DNA of 64,000 nt from Pseudomonadota bacterium (GCA_016720075.1 JADJXW010000001.1:248001-312000); one strand, 5' to 3'. Numbered from the stretch's first letter, positions 1 through 10,154 are shown. The notes: generated from the letters alone by a model not told the origin. Numbers and translations are program-made.

Positions 1-1
1 C

Positions 2-1177
2 GAGGGCCCCGTGGGCGTCGAGATCTATCCCAACCACGATGACTTCGCGGTGCGCATCGCGGGCCTGCCGGGCATCGGCCTGCTGGGCGTGACCTTCGGC
101 GACCTGGTGGCGATGGACAGTCCCTCGGGCCGCAAGAGCGGCGACTTCCACTGGGGCAGCACGCTGTGGCACGAGATGGCGCATGTGTACACGCTGGGCG
201 CGACGCGTCACCGCGTGCCGCGCTGGCTCTCCGAAGGGCTGTCGGTATTCGAGGAATGGACCACGGGCCCCACGCCGGGCGTGTCTATCGGTCCGAACGT
301 GATCGATACCTTCGCCGCGGGAAAATTCCTGCCCATCGCGAAGCTCGACGATGGGTTCATGCGGCCTTCGTACGAAGGCCAGGTGCAGATGGCCTACATG
401 CAGGCCGGCCTCATGTGCCTGTTCGCGGACCAGCGCTGGGGATTCGCGAAGCTGGCGCAGTTCCTGCGTGCCTTCAACGATGATGCGATGACCACGGCCA
501 CCGCGGTCCGCACGGCCTTCGGCGTGAGCGAAGAGCAGTTCGACCGCGAGTTCACCGAGTTCATGAAGCTGCGCTTCCAGGCCTACCTGACCGATCCCAA
601 GCGCTGGGCCAACCAGATGCAGCGCGCGCACACCATGCTCGAGGCGCGCAACTTCCCGGCAGCCCGCGACGCCGCACAGGCCACCGTGATGATGCTGCCG
701 GAGTTCACCAGCGAAGGCAGCGCCTATGAGGTGCTGGCTGCCGCCGAAGAAGGCCTGAACAACACGGCCGGCGCCATCGCGGCGCTCACGGCCTGGCGCA
801 AGGCCGGCGGCTGGGATCCGGCGGGCCTTCGCAAGCTGGGGGCGCTGCTGCTGGCCGCCAAGCGCGACGCCGATGCCGCCGAAGTGCTGGCTGCCGTGAA
901 TTATGCCGACCCGCTGACGGTGGATGGCCACGACCAGTTGGGCGCGCTGCTGCTCGCGCAGCGCAAGGGGCCCGAGGCGCTGCGTGAGTACCAGGTGCTG
1001 CTGGCGCTTCAGCCGCTGGATACCGCGGCGGCCAACTATGGCCTTGCCCGCGCCTATCGTCTCACCGGCGATGCCGCTGAGGCCCGCCGCCGACTGCTCG
1101 AAGCCCTGGACACCGCACCCAACTATCGGCCCGCGCAGAAACTCTTGCTGGAAATGACTGGAGATCGCACACCATGA
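2..1177 (+). CDS. Peptidase MA-like / TPR protein (5' end cut by window)
   Basis: The reading frame is open from base 2, so the true start lies upstream of the window. A gluzincin zinc-protease motif, HEMAH, is visible about 60 residues in, followed by WLSEGLSVFEEW; the downstream Glu of that segment is the usual third zinc ligand. The C-terminal half (from about residue 200) is alpha-helical, Ala/Leu-rich and resembles tetratricopeptide repeats. This fits the peptidase-MA-plus-TPR family of secreted or membrane-attached metalloproteases. The stop overlaps the start of the MoxR gene (ATGA), so it is the first visible member of the moxR-DUF58-vWA operon. A degraded relative of the same general class lies at 55.9-56.9 kb. 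Substrate unknown. Confidence 0.8.
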   Translation, partial: EGPVGVEIYPNHDDFAVRIAGLPGIGLLGVTFGDLVAMDSPSGRKSGDFHWGSTLWHEMAHVYTLGATRHRVPRWLSEGLSVFEEWTTGPTPGVSIGPNVIDTFAAGKFLPIAKLDDGFMRPSYEGQVQMAYMQAGLMCLFADQRWGFAKLAQFLRAFNDDAMTTATAVRTAFGVSEEQFDREFTEFMKLRFQAYLTDPKRWANQMQRAHTMLEARNFPAARDAAQATVMMLPEFTSEGSAYEVLAAAEEGLNNTAGAIAALTAWRKAGGWDPAGLRKLGALLLAAKRDADAAEVLAAVNYADPLTVDGHDQLGALLLAQRKGPEALREYQVLLALQPLDTAAANYGLARAYRLTGDAAEARRRLLEALDTAPNYRPAQKLLLEMTGDRTP

Positions 1178-2187
1178 CCGTCTCGGCTATCAACGCTCCC
1201 GATGCCCGCCAACTGGTCGACCGGTTCGGCACCACCTTCACTGCCATCCGCGGCGAAGTGCGCAAGCTGATCGTCGGCCAGGACGAGGTCGTGGAGCAGT
1301 TGCTGATCACGCTGCTGGTCGGCGGTCACTGTCTCATCACCGGCCTGCCCGGCACGGCCAAGACGCTGCTGGTGCGCACGCTGGCGAGCGCACTGGGGCT
1401 GTCTTTCAAGCGCATCCAGTTCACGCCCGACCTGATGCCCACGGACATCACCGGCACCGACATCCTCGAAGAGGACCAGGCCTCGGGCAAGCGCACCTGG
1501 ACCTTCGTGCCCGGTCCGCTGTTCGCGCATGTGCTGCTGGCCGATGAGATCAACCGTACGCCACCGAAGACCCAGTCGGCGCTTCTCGAAGCCATGCAGG
1601 AACTGTCGGTGACGGTGCGCGGCAACACGCGCCGCATCGACGCGCCGTTCTTCGTGCTGGCCACGCAGAATCCGATCGAGCTGGAGGGCACCTATCCGCT
1701 GCCCGAGGCGCAGCTCGACCGCTTCCTGTTCAACGTGGTGCTCGATTACCTGAACGCCGACGACGAGCTGAAGGTGGTCAGCGACAACACCTCGCGCGTG
1801 GATCCTCCCGTCGTCAACGCCTGCACCGATGCAGCCGAGATCCTGAAATTCCAGTGGCTGGTGCGCCAGGTGCCGATGTCCGATGAAATCGGCCGCAAGG
1901 CGGTGGCGCTGGTGCGCGCCACGCGCCCCACCGATCCTTCCGCCGGCGAAGACGTGAAGAAATACGCGCGCTACGGCGCCAGCATCCGCGCCACGCAGTT
2001 CCTGGCGCTGGCCGCCAAGTCGCGCGCTCTGTCGCTGGGCCGCTACCACGTGACCGAGGAAGACCTGCGCGCGCTGGCGCTGCCGGTGCTGCGCCATCGC
2101 GTGCTCACCAATTACCAGGCCGAGTCCGATGGCGTCACCGTCGATGCGATGCTCGCCGGCGTGGTGAACTCCGTGTTGCCGGTATAG
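1174..2187 (+). CDS. MoxR family AAA+ ATPase
   Basis: 337 residues, a usual MoxR length. The Walker A motif GLPGTAKT is near residue 57 and Walker B (LLADEIN) near residue 125, followed by the MoxR-typical TPPKTQSALLEAMQE and the sensor-1 segment ATQNPIE. MoxR ATPases act as chaperones that activate or insert partner proteins containing von Willebrand A (vWA) domains; here two such partners (DUF58 and BatA-like) follow directly. The start overlaps the stop of the upstream peptidase gene by four bases (ATGA), indicating translational coupling. Cytoplasmic. Confidence 0.95.
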   Translation: MTVSAINAPDARQLVDRFGTTFTAIRGEVRKLIVGQDEVVEQLLITLLVGGHCLITGLPGTAKTLLVRTLASALGLSFKRIQFTPDLMPTDITGTDILEEDQASGKRTWTFVPGPLFAHVLLADEINRTPPKTQSALLEAMQELSVTVRGNTRRIDAPFFVLATQNPIELEGTYPLPEAQLDRFLFNVVLDYLNADDELKVVSDNTSRVDPPVVNACTDAAEILKFQWLVRQVPMSDEIGRKAVALVRATRPTDPSAGEDVKKYARYGASIRATQFLALAAKSRALSLGRYHVTEEDLRALALPVLRHRVLTNYQAESDGVTVDAMLAGVVNSVLPV

Positions 2188-2201
2188 GCGACCAGGCACC
2201 C

Positions 2202-3104
2202 ATGCAAACGCGCACCAACAGTCCCTTCGCGCTGCTGCGACCGGAGGTCCTTGCCGGGCTTTCGACGCTGGAGCTGGTGGCGCGCCAGGCGGTCGAGGGC
2301 TTTTTCCAGGGCATGCACAAGAGCCCGCGGTTCGGCTTCAGCCAGGAGTTCGCCGAGTACAAGGCCTATTCCGAAGGCGATGATCCGCGCTTCGTCGACT
2401 GGAACGTGTTCGCGCGCACCGACCGCACCTACATCCGCCGCTACCTGGGCGAGACCAACACGCGGCTGATGATCGCGCTGGATGTCAGCGCCTCGATGGG
2501 CTATTCGTCCGGCAAGGTCAGCAAGCTGCAATACGCCAAGTACGTGGCCGCTTCGCTGGCCTACATGGCCCTGCACCAGCACGATCCGGTGGGGCTCATC
2601 GCGTTTGATTCGAAGGTGCGCAGCTATCGGCCGCCTTCCAGCCGCACCGGCAGCCTGGGCGCCATCCTGCATTCGCTCGATGGCCTTACGGCCGGCAGCC
2701 GCACCGACCTCACCGAATCGCTGCGCCAGCTGCGCGAGCACTGCCAGCGCCGGGGCCTGGTGGTGGTGATCTCCGACCTGTACTGCGAGCCCGAAGCCAT
2801 CACCCGCGCCGTGCAGCCGCTGGCCTGGCGCGGCCACGACATCATGATCTTCCAGATCATGGATCGCGCGGAGCTCGACCCATCGTGGGATGAGTCCGTG
2901 CTGTTCGAGGATGTGGAGTCCGGCCAGACGCTCGAGGTGTCGCCGGATTACCTGCGCACCACCTACAAGGAGCGCCTGCAGGCCCACATCGAACACATGA
3001 ACAAGGTGGCTGGCAGGCTGGGCGCAGATCATCTGCTGCTGGCCAGCGACGAACCGCTGGATCGCGCGCTGCGCGGCTACTTCATGTTCCGGAAGCGGGC
3101 ATAG
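2202..3104 (+). CDS. DUF58 / vWA-like protein
   Basis: 300 residues. The DUF58 signature YSEGDDPRFVDWNVFART lies near residues 56-73, and a vWA metal-ion-dependent adhesion motif, DVSAS, is at about 94-98 (DxSxS). DUF58 proteins are encoded next to MoxR ATPases and are thought to be their clients. It lies 14 bases after moxR and 3 bases before the BatA-like gene, so is co-transcribed. No signal peptide or membrane segment is evident, so it is probably cytoplasmic and membrane-associated through partners. Confidence 0.92.
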   Translation: MQTRTNSPFALLRPEVLAGLSTLELVARQAVEGFFQGMHKSPRFGFSQEFAEYKAYSEGDDPRFVDWNVFARTDRTYIRRYLGETNTRLMIALDVSASMGYSSGKVSKLQYAKYVAASLAYMALHQHDPVGLIAFDSKVRSYRPPSSRTGSLGAILHSLDGLTAGSRTDLTESLRQLREHCQRRGLVVVISDLYCEPEAITRAVQPLAWRGHDIMIFQIMDRAELDPSWDESVLFEDVESGQTLEVSPDYLRTTYKERLQAHIEHMNKVAGRLGADHLLLASDEPLDRALRGYFMFRKRA

Positions 3105-3107
3105 CGT

Positions 3108-5111
3108 ATGTGGATCGCGCCACTTGCGCTGCTGGGGCTGCTGGGACTTGCCATCCCGCTGTGGCTGCATCGTTTTGCGCGCAAGACCGACACGAAGCAT
3201 GCATTCGCGTCGCTGATGTTCCTGGAGCCCAGCGATGTGCGGCGCAATCGCCGGCACGAGCTGCGCTACTGGCTGCTGCTGCTGCTGCGCCTGCTGCTGC
3301 TGGCGGCCGTGGTGCTGGCGTTCGCAGGTCCGCAGTGGCGCCTGCCGGTGAAGGCCGGCGCCGCGGGCGCCGCGCTGCATGTGATCGTGGTCGACACCTC
3401 GCTGTCGATGCAGTACGCCGGCGTGTGGGATCGGGCGCGTGCCGAGGCCACGGCGCTGGTGGGCAAGGTGCGTGGCGCCGACCGCATGATGCTGGTCGCC
3501 GCCGATCATCGCCTGCGCGTGCTGAAGCAGGCCTCCTTCGCCGGCGAGGCGGGCGCGTTCCGCGCGGCGCTTGGCGATCTGACGCCCGGCGAATCACGCC
3601 TGGACTACGGCATGCTGGCCAGCGGCGCCACGGGCTGGGGCGCAGGGCCTGGCGAGCGCATCGTCGTGCACCTGATCACCGACCTGCAGGCTTCGGCCAG
3701 TCCGCTGCGCTTCGCGGACCTGCAGCTGCCGCCGGGCGTGCAGCTGGACATTGTCGATGTGGGCGCGACAGCAGTGCAGAACCTGCGCGTGGCCGGCGTC
3801 AGCATGTCAGAGCGCGGCAACGAGGCGCTGGTGCGCATCGAGGGCGATGCCGCCGCGCTGGCCGGTCGCACGCTGGTGCTGGAGGTCAATGGCGCCGAGC
3901 GCGGGCGGCGCACGCTGTCGCCGCGCGCCACGCTGCCCGATGTGCAGCGCTTCGAGATCGGCGAACTGGGGCAGGGCGAGCATCGCCTCGCGGCGAGGCT
4001 GACGCCTGCCGATGACCTGCCCGCGGATGATGGCGCCTATGCGCTGGTGCGCCGCGTGCAGCCGAAGGTGCTGCTGGTGGCGGCATCGGCGGCTGGTGAT
4101 GACGCCACCTACCTGCGGGCAGCACTGCAGGCACTGGCCGAGCCGCGATTTGATGTCGAGGTGTCCACGGCAGGGGCATTGGCAACGCGCTCGCTGTCCG
4201 AGTTCGCGGCGGTGGTCGTGTCGGATGCGGGCCTGCTCGCCGGCGCGCCAGAACAGGGACTGCGCAAATACGTGGAAGCTGGCGGCGCGGCGCTGCTGAC
4301 GCTGGGGCCGCGCACGCTGCAGCAGCGCGCGGTGCCGCTGGCCGGCGCGCAGCTGGCCACGGGCCGAGCGCGCGCCGCGGGCGAGGCGGCCGCGCGCGTG
4401 GCCGAGGTGGAACAGAGTCATCCCGTGCTGCGCGAGCCCGGCGCCTGGCGCAGCATCCGCTTCTTCCGCCATGTGCCGGTGATCGCGCCCGATGGCGCGC
4501 AGGTGCTGCTGCGTTTCGAGGGCGATGCGCCACTGCTGTTCGAGCAGTCGCTGGCGAAGGGACGCCTGCTCACCTTCGCTTCGCCGCTCGATCGCGCTTG
4601 GAATGACCTCGCCATCCATCCGCTGTTCGTGCGTTTCATCGCCGAATCCACGGCCTATCTGGCCGGCGCGCGTGCGGCGCCCGCCACGGCCACGGTCGGT
4701 ACGGCATTCGAGTCCGACCTCGCCCGTCGCGGCGCGGGGCAGGTGTTCGATCCGCGCGGGCGCCGCACCATGATGCTGGATGCGGCCACCAGCGGCCCGC
4801 GCCTGGTGCCCGAGATGGCCGGCTACTACGAAGTGCGCGGGGGCGGACGCAGCGATTTCATCGCCGTGAACGTCGATCCGCGCGAATCCCGGCTCGAGCG
4901 CATGGGTGAGCCGGCGGTGAAGCGCTGGCAGGCCCTGCAGGCCGAAAGGGCCGCCGCCGCCACTGCCGCGGCGTCGGCAGCCCCTTCCGGCGCGCCCGAG
5001 CGCATCATTCCGGTCTGGTTCTGGTTTCTGCTGGCTGCCGCGGCGCTTGCTTTCCTGGAGCCGCTGGTGGCGAACTATCACCTGCACGTGCAGCGGGAGC
5101 GGCGCGCATGA
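3108..5111 (+). CDS. BatA-like membrane protein with vWA domain
   Basis: 667 residues. The N terminus has the BatA double-membrane-segment layout: a hydrophobic helix at 2-20, the conserved KHAFASLMFL loop, then a second helix at about 53-75. A vWA domain follows with the motif DTSLS (96-100). The middle part resembles a glutamine-amidotransferase-like fold commonly attached in this family, and a C-terminal membrane helix lies near residues 635-655. This topology places the vWA region between membrane anchors. The stop overlaps the next start (ATGA). With MoxR and DUF58 it forms a Bat-type module; function is inferred from the family (envelope stress or maturation of envelope complexes). Confidence 0.88.
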   Translation: MWIAPLALLGLLGLAIPLWLHRFARKTDTKHAFASLMFLEPSDVRRNRRHELRYWLLLLLRLLLLAAVVLAFAGPQWRLPVKAGAAGAALHVIVVDTSLSMQYAGVWDRARAEATALVGKVRGADRMMLVAADHRLRVLKQASFAGEAGAFRAALGDLTPGESRLDYGMLASGATGWGAGPGERIVVHLITDLQASASPLRFADLQLPPGVQLDIVDVGATAVQNLRVAGVSMSERGNEALVRIEGDAAALAGRTLVLEVNGAERGRRTLSPRATLPDVQRFEIGELGQGEHRLAARLTPADDLPADDGAYALVRRVQPKVLLVAASAAGDDATYLRAALQALAEPRFDVEVSTAGALATRSLSEFAAVVVSDAGLLAGAPEQGLRKYVEAGGAALLTLGPRTLQQRAVPLAGAQLATGRARAAGEAAARVAEVEQSHPVLREPGAWRSIRFFRHVPVIAPDGAQVLLRFEGDAPLLFEQSLAKGRLLTFASPLDRAWNDLAIHPLFVRFIAESTAYLAGARAAPATATVGTAFESDLARRGAGQVFDPRGRRTMMLDAATSGPRLVPEMAGYYEVRGGGRSDFIAVNVDPRESRLERMGEPAVKRWQALQAERAAAATAAASAAPSGAPERIIPVWFWFLLAAAALAFLEPLVANYHLHVQRERRA

Positions 5112-8100
5112 GTTCACGCGAAAATCTCGACCTCTACCTGCAGCGGGCCCGCGCCCGCCTGAAACTGGTGCTGCTGACACAGGGCGCCGCGCTGCTGGCG
5201 GGCGCGCTGCTGGTGGTGACGGTGCTGGCGGGGCTGTGGCTCACGCGCGCGGTGTTCTCCGACACGGCGGCAGGCATCGGCCGCGCGCTGCTGGTGGCGG
5301 CGCTGCTGGCGGTCGCCGTGTTCGCCTTCCTGCGCTGGCGCGACCTGCAGCGCAACGCGGGCGCCGATGCGCTCGAGCGAGCGCTGCCCGCGCAGGAAGG
5401 CCGCATCCACACCTACCTGCAGGAAAGCCGCAAGCCCGGCGAGGCGCCGTTCCTGCTCGAACTGCTGGCCGATGACGCCGCGCGCATCGCGGAGGCCGAA
5501 CCGCTCAGCCGGTCGATCCCCACGAAGCGGCTCGCGATTCCCGCGGCGGTGGCCGGCGTGGCGTTCGCTTCTCTGGTCGGTCTGCTGTTCATCGGCGGCT
5601 CGGTGGGCGAGGGTGCGCGGCACCTGTGGCTGGGCAAGCTGCCGACGGCCAGCCGCATCGCGGTGGCCGCCGGTGGCATTGCCGTGCGCCCGGGCGATGT
5701 CTCGGTGCGCCGCAACCAGGACCTGGCGATCAGCGCGCTGGTGGCCGGTGGCGCGCGCGACGCGCAGCTGCATGTGAAGTTCGGCGACGGCGACTGGGAA
5801 ACCGCGCCGATGGTGGCCGGCAATGACGGTGGCCATTCGTTCACGCTGTTCGCGGTGCGCGACGGCGCGCGCTATTACGTTTCAGCAGGCTCACTGAAGA
5901 GCCGCGAACACAAGATCGACGTGGTCGACCTGCCGCGCATCGAGAGCCTGCGGCTCACCTACCGCTATCCGTCGTGGACGGGCCTGGCGCAGCAGGTGCA
6001 GGAAGAAGCCGGTGACATCCGCGCGGTCGCGGGCACGCAGGTGACGCTCGAGGTGCGCACTGACAAGCCGCTGACCTCGCCGCTCATCATCGTGAACGGC
6101 GCGTCGTCGGCGCTGTCGCAGACCAATCTGACCAGCGCGGGCAGCCTCGTGGTGAAGCAGACGGGCCACTATCGCATCGCCACGCGCTTCGGCGATGAAG
6201 TGGTGCCGCTCACCGATGACTATCTCATCGACGTGGTGCCCGACGAGAAGCCCACGGTGCAGATCCAGAACCCCGGGCGAGACTATCGCGCCACCAACAT
6301 CGAGGAAGTGCCGGTGGGCGTGAAGGCCCAGGATGACTTCCGCCTCGAGGCGCTGGAGCTGCACTACTCGGTCAATGGCGGCGATTGGCAGGTGGACAAA
6401 CTCCCCGCGGGCGCTGCCGACATCCAGGCCGCGGCGCTGCTGCGGCTGGAAGAGATGCAGCAGAAGGGGCCACGCGGCGAGTCGCCGCTGCTGGTTCCGG
6501 GCGATCTGGTCAGCTACTACGCGCAGGCCCGCGACCACAGCAACAGTGTGCAGACCGACCTGTTCCTGATCCAGGTTCAGCCCTTCGAGCAGCGTTACAC
6601 GCAGTCGCAGGCCAATGGCGGCGGCGGTGGCGGTGGTGGCGGCGAAGAGGACCAGGGTCAGATCTCGCAGCGCCAGCGCGAGGTGCTGCTGGCCACGTTC
6701 AACCTGCAGCGCAATGCCACGAAGGAAGGCGGCCGCGCCGCCGAGCGCGATGCGGACAACGCCCGCATGCTCTCCGAGGTGCAGAACACGCTGGCCGAAC
6801 AGGCTGCCACGCTGGCCGAGCGCGCCAAGGCACGCGAGCTCACCGGCGATGAAAACATCAGCAAGTTCGTGAAGAGCCTGGAGGATGCGACCAAGGCGAT
6901 GCGTCCTGCGGCCGAGTCGCTCGACAAGCAGGACCTGCAGGCGGCCGTGAAGCACGAGCAGCAGGCGCTGCAGCATCTGCTGCGCGCCGAGGCCACGTTC
7001 CGCGAGATCCAGGTGTCGATGCAGCGCGGCGGCGGGGGTGGCGGTGGTGGCGCCCAGGCGGGCCGCGACGTGTCGGAGATGACCGAGCTTGAAATGGACC
7101 TGGCCAAGAACCAGTACGAAACCCAGTCTTCGATGTCGCAGGAGCAGCGCAGCCAGACCGAAGACGAGGCGATGCGGCGGTTGCGCGAGCTGGCGCGGCG
7201 CCAGGAACAGCTGGCGCGCGAGGCCGCGCGCCAGCAGACCCCGCCCGAGGCGCAGAAATGGCAGCAGGAACAGCTTCGCCGCGAGGCCGAGCAGCTGCGC
7301 CAGCAGCTCGAGCAGTTGGCCCAGCAGCAGCAACAGCGCGGAGGCCAGCAGAGCGGCCAGCAGAGTGGGCAGCAGTCTGGCAACCAGCAGGGCGCGCAGG
7401 GGCAGTCCTCCGCCAGCGCGGCCGCCGAGGCGGCGCGCCAGGTCAGCGAGGCCATGCGCCAGATGCAGGCGCGCAATGGCAATGCGCAGGAAAACGCCAA
7501 TCGCGCGAGCGAGCAGTTGAAGCGCGCCACGGAGCAGCTGGAGCGCGGCCAGCGCCAGGCCGTGGGTGATCGCTTCAACGAACTGGCGCGCTCGGCGCGC
7601 GAGCTCTCCGACCGGCAGCGCCAGTCGGAGCAGGACCTGCGCGCGGCGCTGACGCCGCAGACTCCGCAGGCACCACCCAGCATCGCGCGCCCCGGCACGC
7701 AGCCACGCAGCGGTCTCTCGTATGAACAGGCCGAGCGCCTGGCCGAGCAGAAGCGCGAGATCCAGCAGGGCCTCGAGGAGCTGCAGCGGCAGATGCGCTC
7801 AACGCGCCAGCAGGCCGGCGCGCGCGCGCCGCGGGCCAGCGAACGTGTGGCTGAGGCCACGCGCGAACTGGATGAGTCCGACACGGCCTCGCGGCTGGCG
7901 CGCAGCGCCAGCGAGATCGAGCGCGGCCGCGGCGTGCAGGCTGCCTCGCGTGACGGGCTCATCAACGAAGGCCTGGAACAGCTGCAGCAGAATCTGGAAG
8001 AGGCGGCCAGCGTAGCGACCGGCGAGAGCGGCGAGCGTCGCAGCGCGCAGCGCGACGCCAACCCCGGCGACCTGCTGGCGGAACTGTCGGACCTGCGCCG

Positions 8101-8746
8101 CGCGCTGGAACGTGCCCGCGCGCAGGGCCAGGCTCAGAACGGTCGCAACCAGGGTGAGGCCGGCACGCAGTCGGCCGAGGCGCGCGATGGCCAGGCCGGG
8201 CAGGACGGTGGCCAGACGGGCCAGCAGGGCCAGGGCGAAGGCACGCAGCGCGGCCCCGGTGGCAATCAGCCTGGCAGCCAGGGCGGGCGCAATGGCGGCG
8301 CCGACGGTGGCGGCGATGATTTCGGGCGCGCCGGCGGCGGCAGGGATTTCGGTGGCGGTCAGGGGCGCTTCGTCAGTGGCGGCGGCCAGATCGCGCCGGT
8401 GACCGACGCGGATCGCCGCGCGATGCGCGAGCAGGGTCAGCTTTCCAGCCAGCGACTGCAGCAGCTGCGCGAGCAGCTGGCCAATGGCGCGCTGGCCGAG
8501 GCCGATGTCACGGCGCTGCGCGAACTGTCCGAGCGCCTGCGCCGCGGCGGCGCCGATCCGCTGTCCGCCGAATACCCGCGCATGGTGGCGCTGCTGGGCC
8601 AGCTCGAGCTGGCAGCCCTGAAGGCCGAGCGCGCGTCGAGCAAGGACTCCCCCGCCCGGGCCAATGCGGCAGTCGACGACTCGCGTCGCTACCGCGACAA
8701 TGTCGCCGAGTACTACCGCAAGCTGGGCGAGACGAATGACCGATAA
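5108..8746 (+). CDS. DUF4175 family giant membrane protein
   Basis: 1212 residues. Three hydrophobic helices lie in the first about 165 residues (near 22-45, 58-75, 137-160). A beta-rich region (about 170-490) follows, then a very long Gln/Glu/Arg-rich predicted coiled coil interrupted by poly-Gly linkers (near 505 and 640) and a Gly/Gln low-complexity stretch near 1010-1090. This matches DUF4175 proteins found downstream of MoxR/DUF58/BatA genes. It overlaps both neighbours: four bases with the BatA-like gene and eleven with the flavoprotein gene. Likely a membrane-anchored extended scaffold; no enzymatic motif seen. Confidence 0.85.
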   Translation: MSSRENLDLYLQRARARLKLVLLTQGAALLAGALLVVTVLAGLWLTRAVFSDTAAGIGRALLVAALLAVAVFAFLRWRDLQRNAGADALERALPAQEGRIHTYLQESRKPGEAPFLLELLADDAARIAEAEPLSRSIPTKRLAIPAAVAGVAFASLVGLLFIGGSVGEGARHLWLGKLPTASRIAVAAGGIAVRPGDVSVRRNQDLAISALVAGGARDAQLHVKFGDGDWETAPMVAGNDGGHSFTLFAVRDGARYYVSAGSLKSREHKIDVVDLPRIESLRLTYRYPSWTGLAQQVQEEAGDIRAVAGTQVTLEVRTDKPLTSPLIIVNGASSALSQTNLTSAGSLVVKQTGHYRIATRFGDEVVPLTDDYLIDVVPDEKPTVQIQNPGRDYRATNIEEVPVGVKAQDDFRLEALELHYSVNGGDWQVDKLPAGAADIQAAALLRLEEMQQKGPRGESPLLVPGDLVSYYAQARDHSNSVQTDLFLIQVQPFEQRYTQSQANGGGGGGGGGEEDQGQISQRQREVLLATFNLQRNATKEGGRAAERDADNARMLSEVQNTLAEQAATLAERAKARELTGDENISKFVKSLEDATKAMRPAAESLDKQDLQAAVKHEQQALQHLLRAEATFREIQVSMQRGGGGGGGGAQAGRDVSEMTELEMDLAKNQYETQSSMSQEQRSQTEDEAMRRLRELARRQEQLAREAARQQTPPEAQKWQQEQLRREAEQLRQQLEQLAQQQQQRGGQQSGQQSGQQSGNQQGAQGQSSASAAAEAARQVSEAMRQMQARNGNAQENANRASEQLKRATEQLERGQRQAVGDRFNELARSARELSDRQRQSEQDLRAALTPQTPQAPPSIARPGTQPRSGLSYEQAERLAEQKREIQQGLEELQRQMRSTRQQAGARAPRASERVAEATRELDESDTASRLARSASEIERGRGVQAASRDGLINEGLEQLQQNLEEAASVATGESGERRSAQRDANPGDLLAELSDLRRALERARAQGQAQNGRNQGEAGTQSAEARDGQAGQDGGQTGQQGQGEGTQRGPGGNQPGSQGGRNGGADGGGDDFGRAGGGRDFGGGQGRFVSGGGQIAPVTDADRRAMREQGQLSSQRLQQLREQLANGALAEADVTALRELSERLRRGGADPLSAEYPRMVALLGQLELAALKAERASSKDSPARANAAVDDSRRYRDNVAEYYRKLGETNDR

Positions 8747-10154
8747 GAATGTGCTGGGGGAGCTGGTGGCGCTGCTGGGCAGCGACATCGTGAAGGGACC
8801 GGACGCGACACTGCTGGAAAAGCACACGCACGACTACTGCGTGCATGGTCGCACCGACGTGGGCGTGCAGGCGCTGGTGTTCCCGCGTTCCACCGAGCAG
8901 GTGTCGAAGACGCTGCGATATTGCAATGAACGCGGGATAGCCGTGCAGCCGCAGGGCGGGCTCACGGGCCTGGCCGGTGGCGCCGTGCCGATCGGACCCT
9001 GCGTGGTGCTGAGCATGGAGCGCATGCGCGCCATCAAGGAAATCGACACCGCCGCGGGCACCATCACGGTGGAGGCGGGCGTGGCGATGGAAGCCGTGCA
9101 GAAGGCCGCCGATGCCGCCGACCTGTTCTTCCCGCTCGACCTGGGTGGTCGCGGCTCGTGCCAGATTGGCGGCAATGTGTCGACCAACGCCGGCGGCAAC
9201 CGCGTGCTGCGCTATGGCATGGCGCGCGACCTGGTGCTGGGCGTGGAGGCCGTGCTCGCCGACGGCACGGTCATCGACGCGCTGCGCAAGGTGATCAAGA
9301 ACAACTCCGGCTACGACCTGCGGCAGCTGTTCATCGGCGCCGAGGGCACGCTGGGCATCATCACCGCGGTGGTGCTGCGGCTGTTCCCCAAGCCCCGCAG
9401 CACCTGCATTGGCATCTGCGCGGTGAACGACTATCCGGGCGTGCTCGACCTGCTGCGGCGCGCGCGCAGCGGCTTCGGCGCGCAGCTGTCGGCCTTCGAG
9501 GTGATGTGGCCGGATTTCTACCAGCTGGGCACCGTGGCGCTGGGGCGCAAGCCGCCGCTGGAAATCGGCCACGGCGTCTACGTGCTGATCGAGACACTGG
9601 GCACCGATCCGGATGGTGACCAGGCCCGCTACGAAACGGTGATTTCCGAGGCGATCGAAGCCGGCGTGGTGATCGATGCCACCATCGCGCAGTCGCAGCG
9701 CGAGGCCACCGAGCTGTGGGCGGTGCGCGATTCCCCCGGCGAATGGTCGAAGGGCGTGCACTGGCCGCAGCTTGGCTTCGACGTCAGCGTGCCCACCGGC
9801 GAGATCGGGCCACTGGCCGATGAAATCGGCGTCGCGCTGAAGAAGCGCTGGCCGCAGCTGCAGTCGGTGTTCTTCGGCCACGTGGCCGACGGCAACCTGC
9901 ACGTGTCGGTGCGCATGTCGGGCCACAGCATTCCCGAGCTCGACATCGAGAACGAGGTCTACGGCATCGTCTCGCAGCGCCGCGGCTCGATTTCCGCCGA
10001 GCATGGCATTGGTTCGCTGAAGATCCCCTTCCTGCATTTCTCGCGCAGCGAAGCGGAAATCGAGCTGATGCGCGCGATCAAGCGCGCCATGGACCCGAAG
10101 GGCATCCTGAATCCCGGCAAGGTGCTTCCGGCGCCAGGCAGCGCCGGGCACTAG
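8736..10154 (+). CDS. FAD-linked oxidase, GlcD / D-2-hydroxyglutarate dehydrogenase-like
   Basis: 472 residues from ATG 8736 (MTDKNVLGEL), which overlaps the DUF4175 stop by eleven bases; longer upstream starts would only add non-family sequence. FAD-binding PCMH-type features: PQGGLTGLAGGAVP, GGNVSTNAGGNRVLRYG, NNSGYDLRQLFIGAEGTLG. The C-terminal oxidase domain carries GHVADGNLH and the metal/substrate loop SAEHGIGSLK, ending in the usual PKGILNPGKVLP. Such enzymes oxidise 2-hydroxy acids (D-lactate, glycolate, D-2-hydroxyglutarate) to 2-oxo acids. The exact substrate cannot be told from sequence. Its stop is one base from the convergent cytochrome gene. Confidence 0.9.
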   Translation: MTDKNVLGELVALLGSDIVKGPDATLLEKHTHDYCVHGRTDVGVQALVFPRSTEQVSKTLRYCNERGIAVQPQGGLTGLAGGAVPIGPCVVLSMERMRAIKEIDTAAGTITVEAGVAMEAVQKAADAADLFFPLDLGGRGSCQIGGNVSTNAGGNRVLRYGMARDLVLGVEAVLADGTVIDALRKVIKNNSGYDLRQLFIGAEGTLGIITAVVLRLFPKPRSTCIGICAVNDYPGVLDLLRRARSGFGAQLSAFEVMWPDFYQLGTVALGRKPPLEIGHGVYVLIETLGTDPDGDQARYETVISEAIEAGVVIDATIAQSQREATELWAVRDSPGEWSKGVHWPQLGFDVSVPTGEIGPLADEIGVALKKRWPQLQSVFFGHVADGNLHVSVRMSGHSIPELDIENEVYGIVSQRRGSISAEHGIGSLKIPFLHFSRSEAEIELMRAIKRAMDPKGILNPGKVLPAPGSAGH

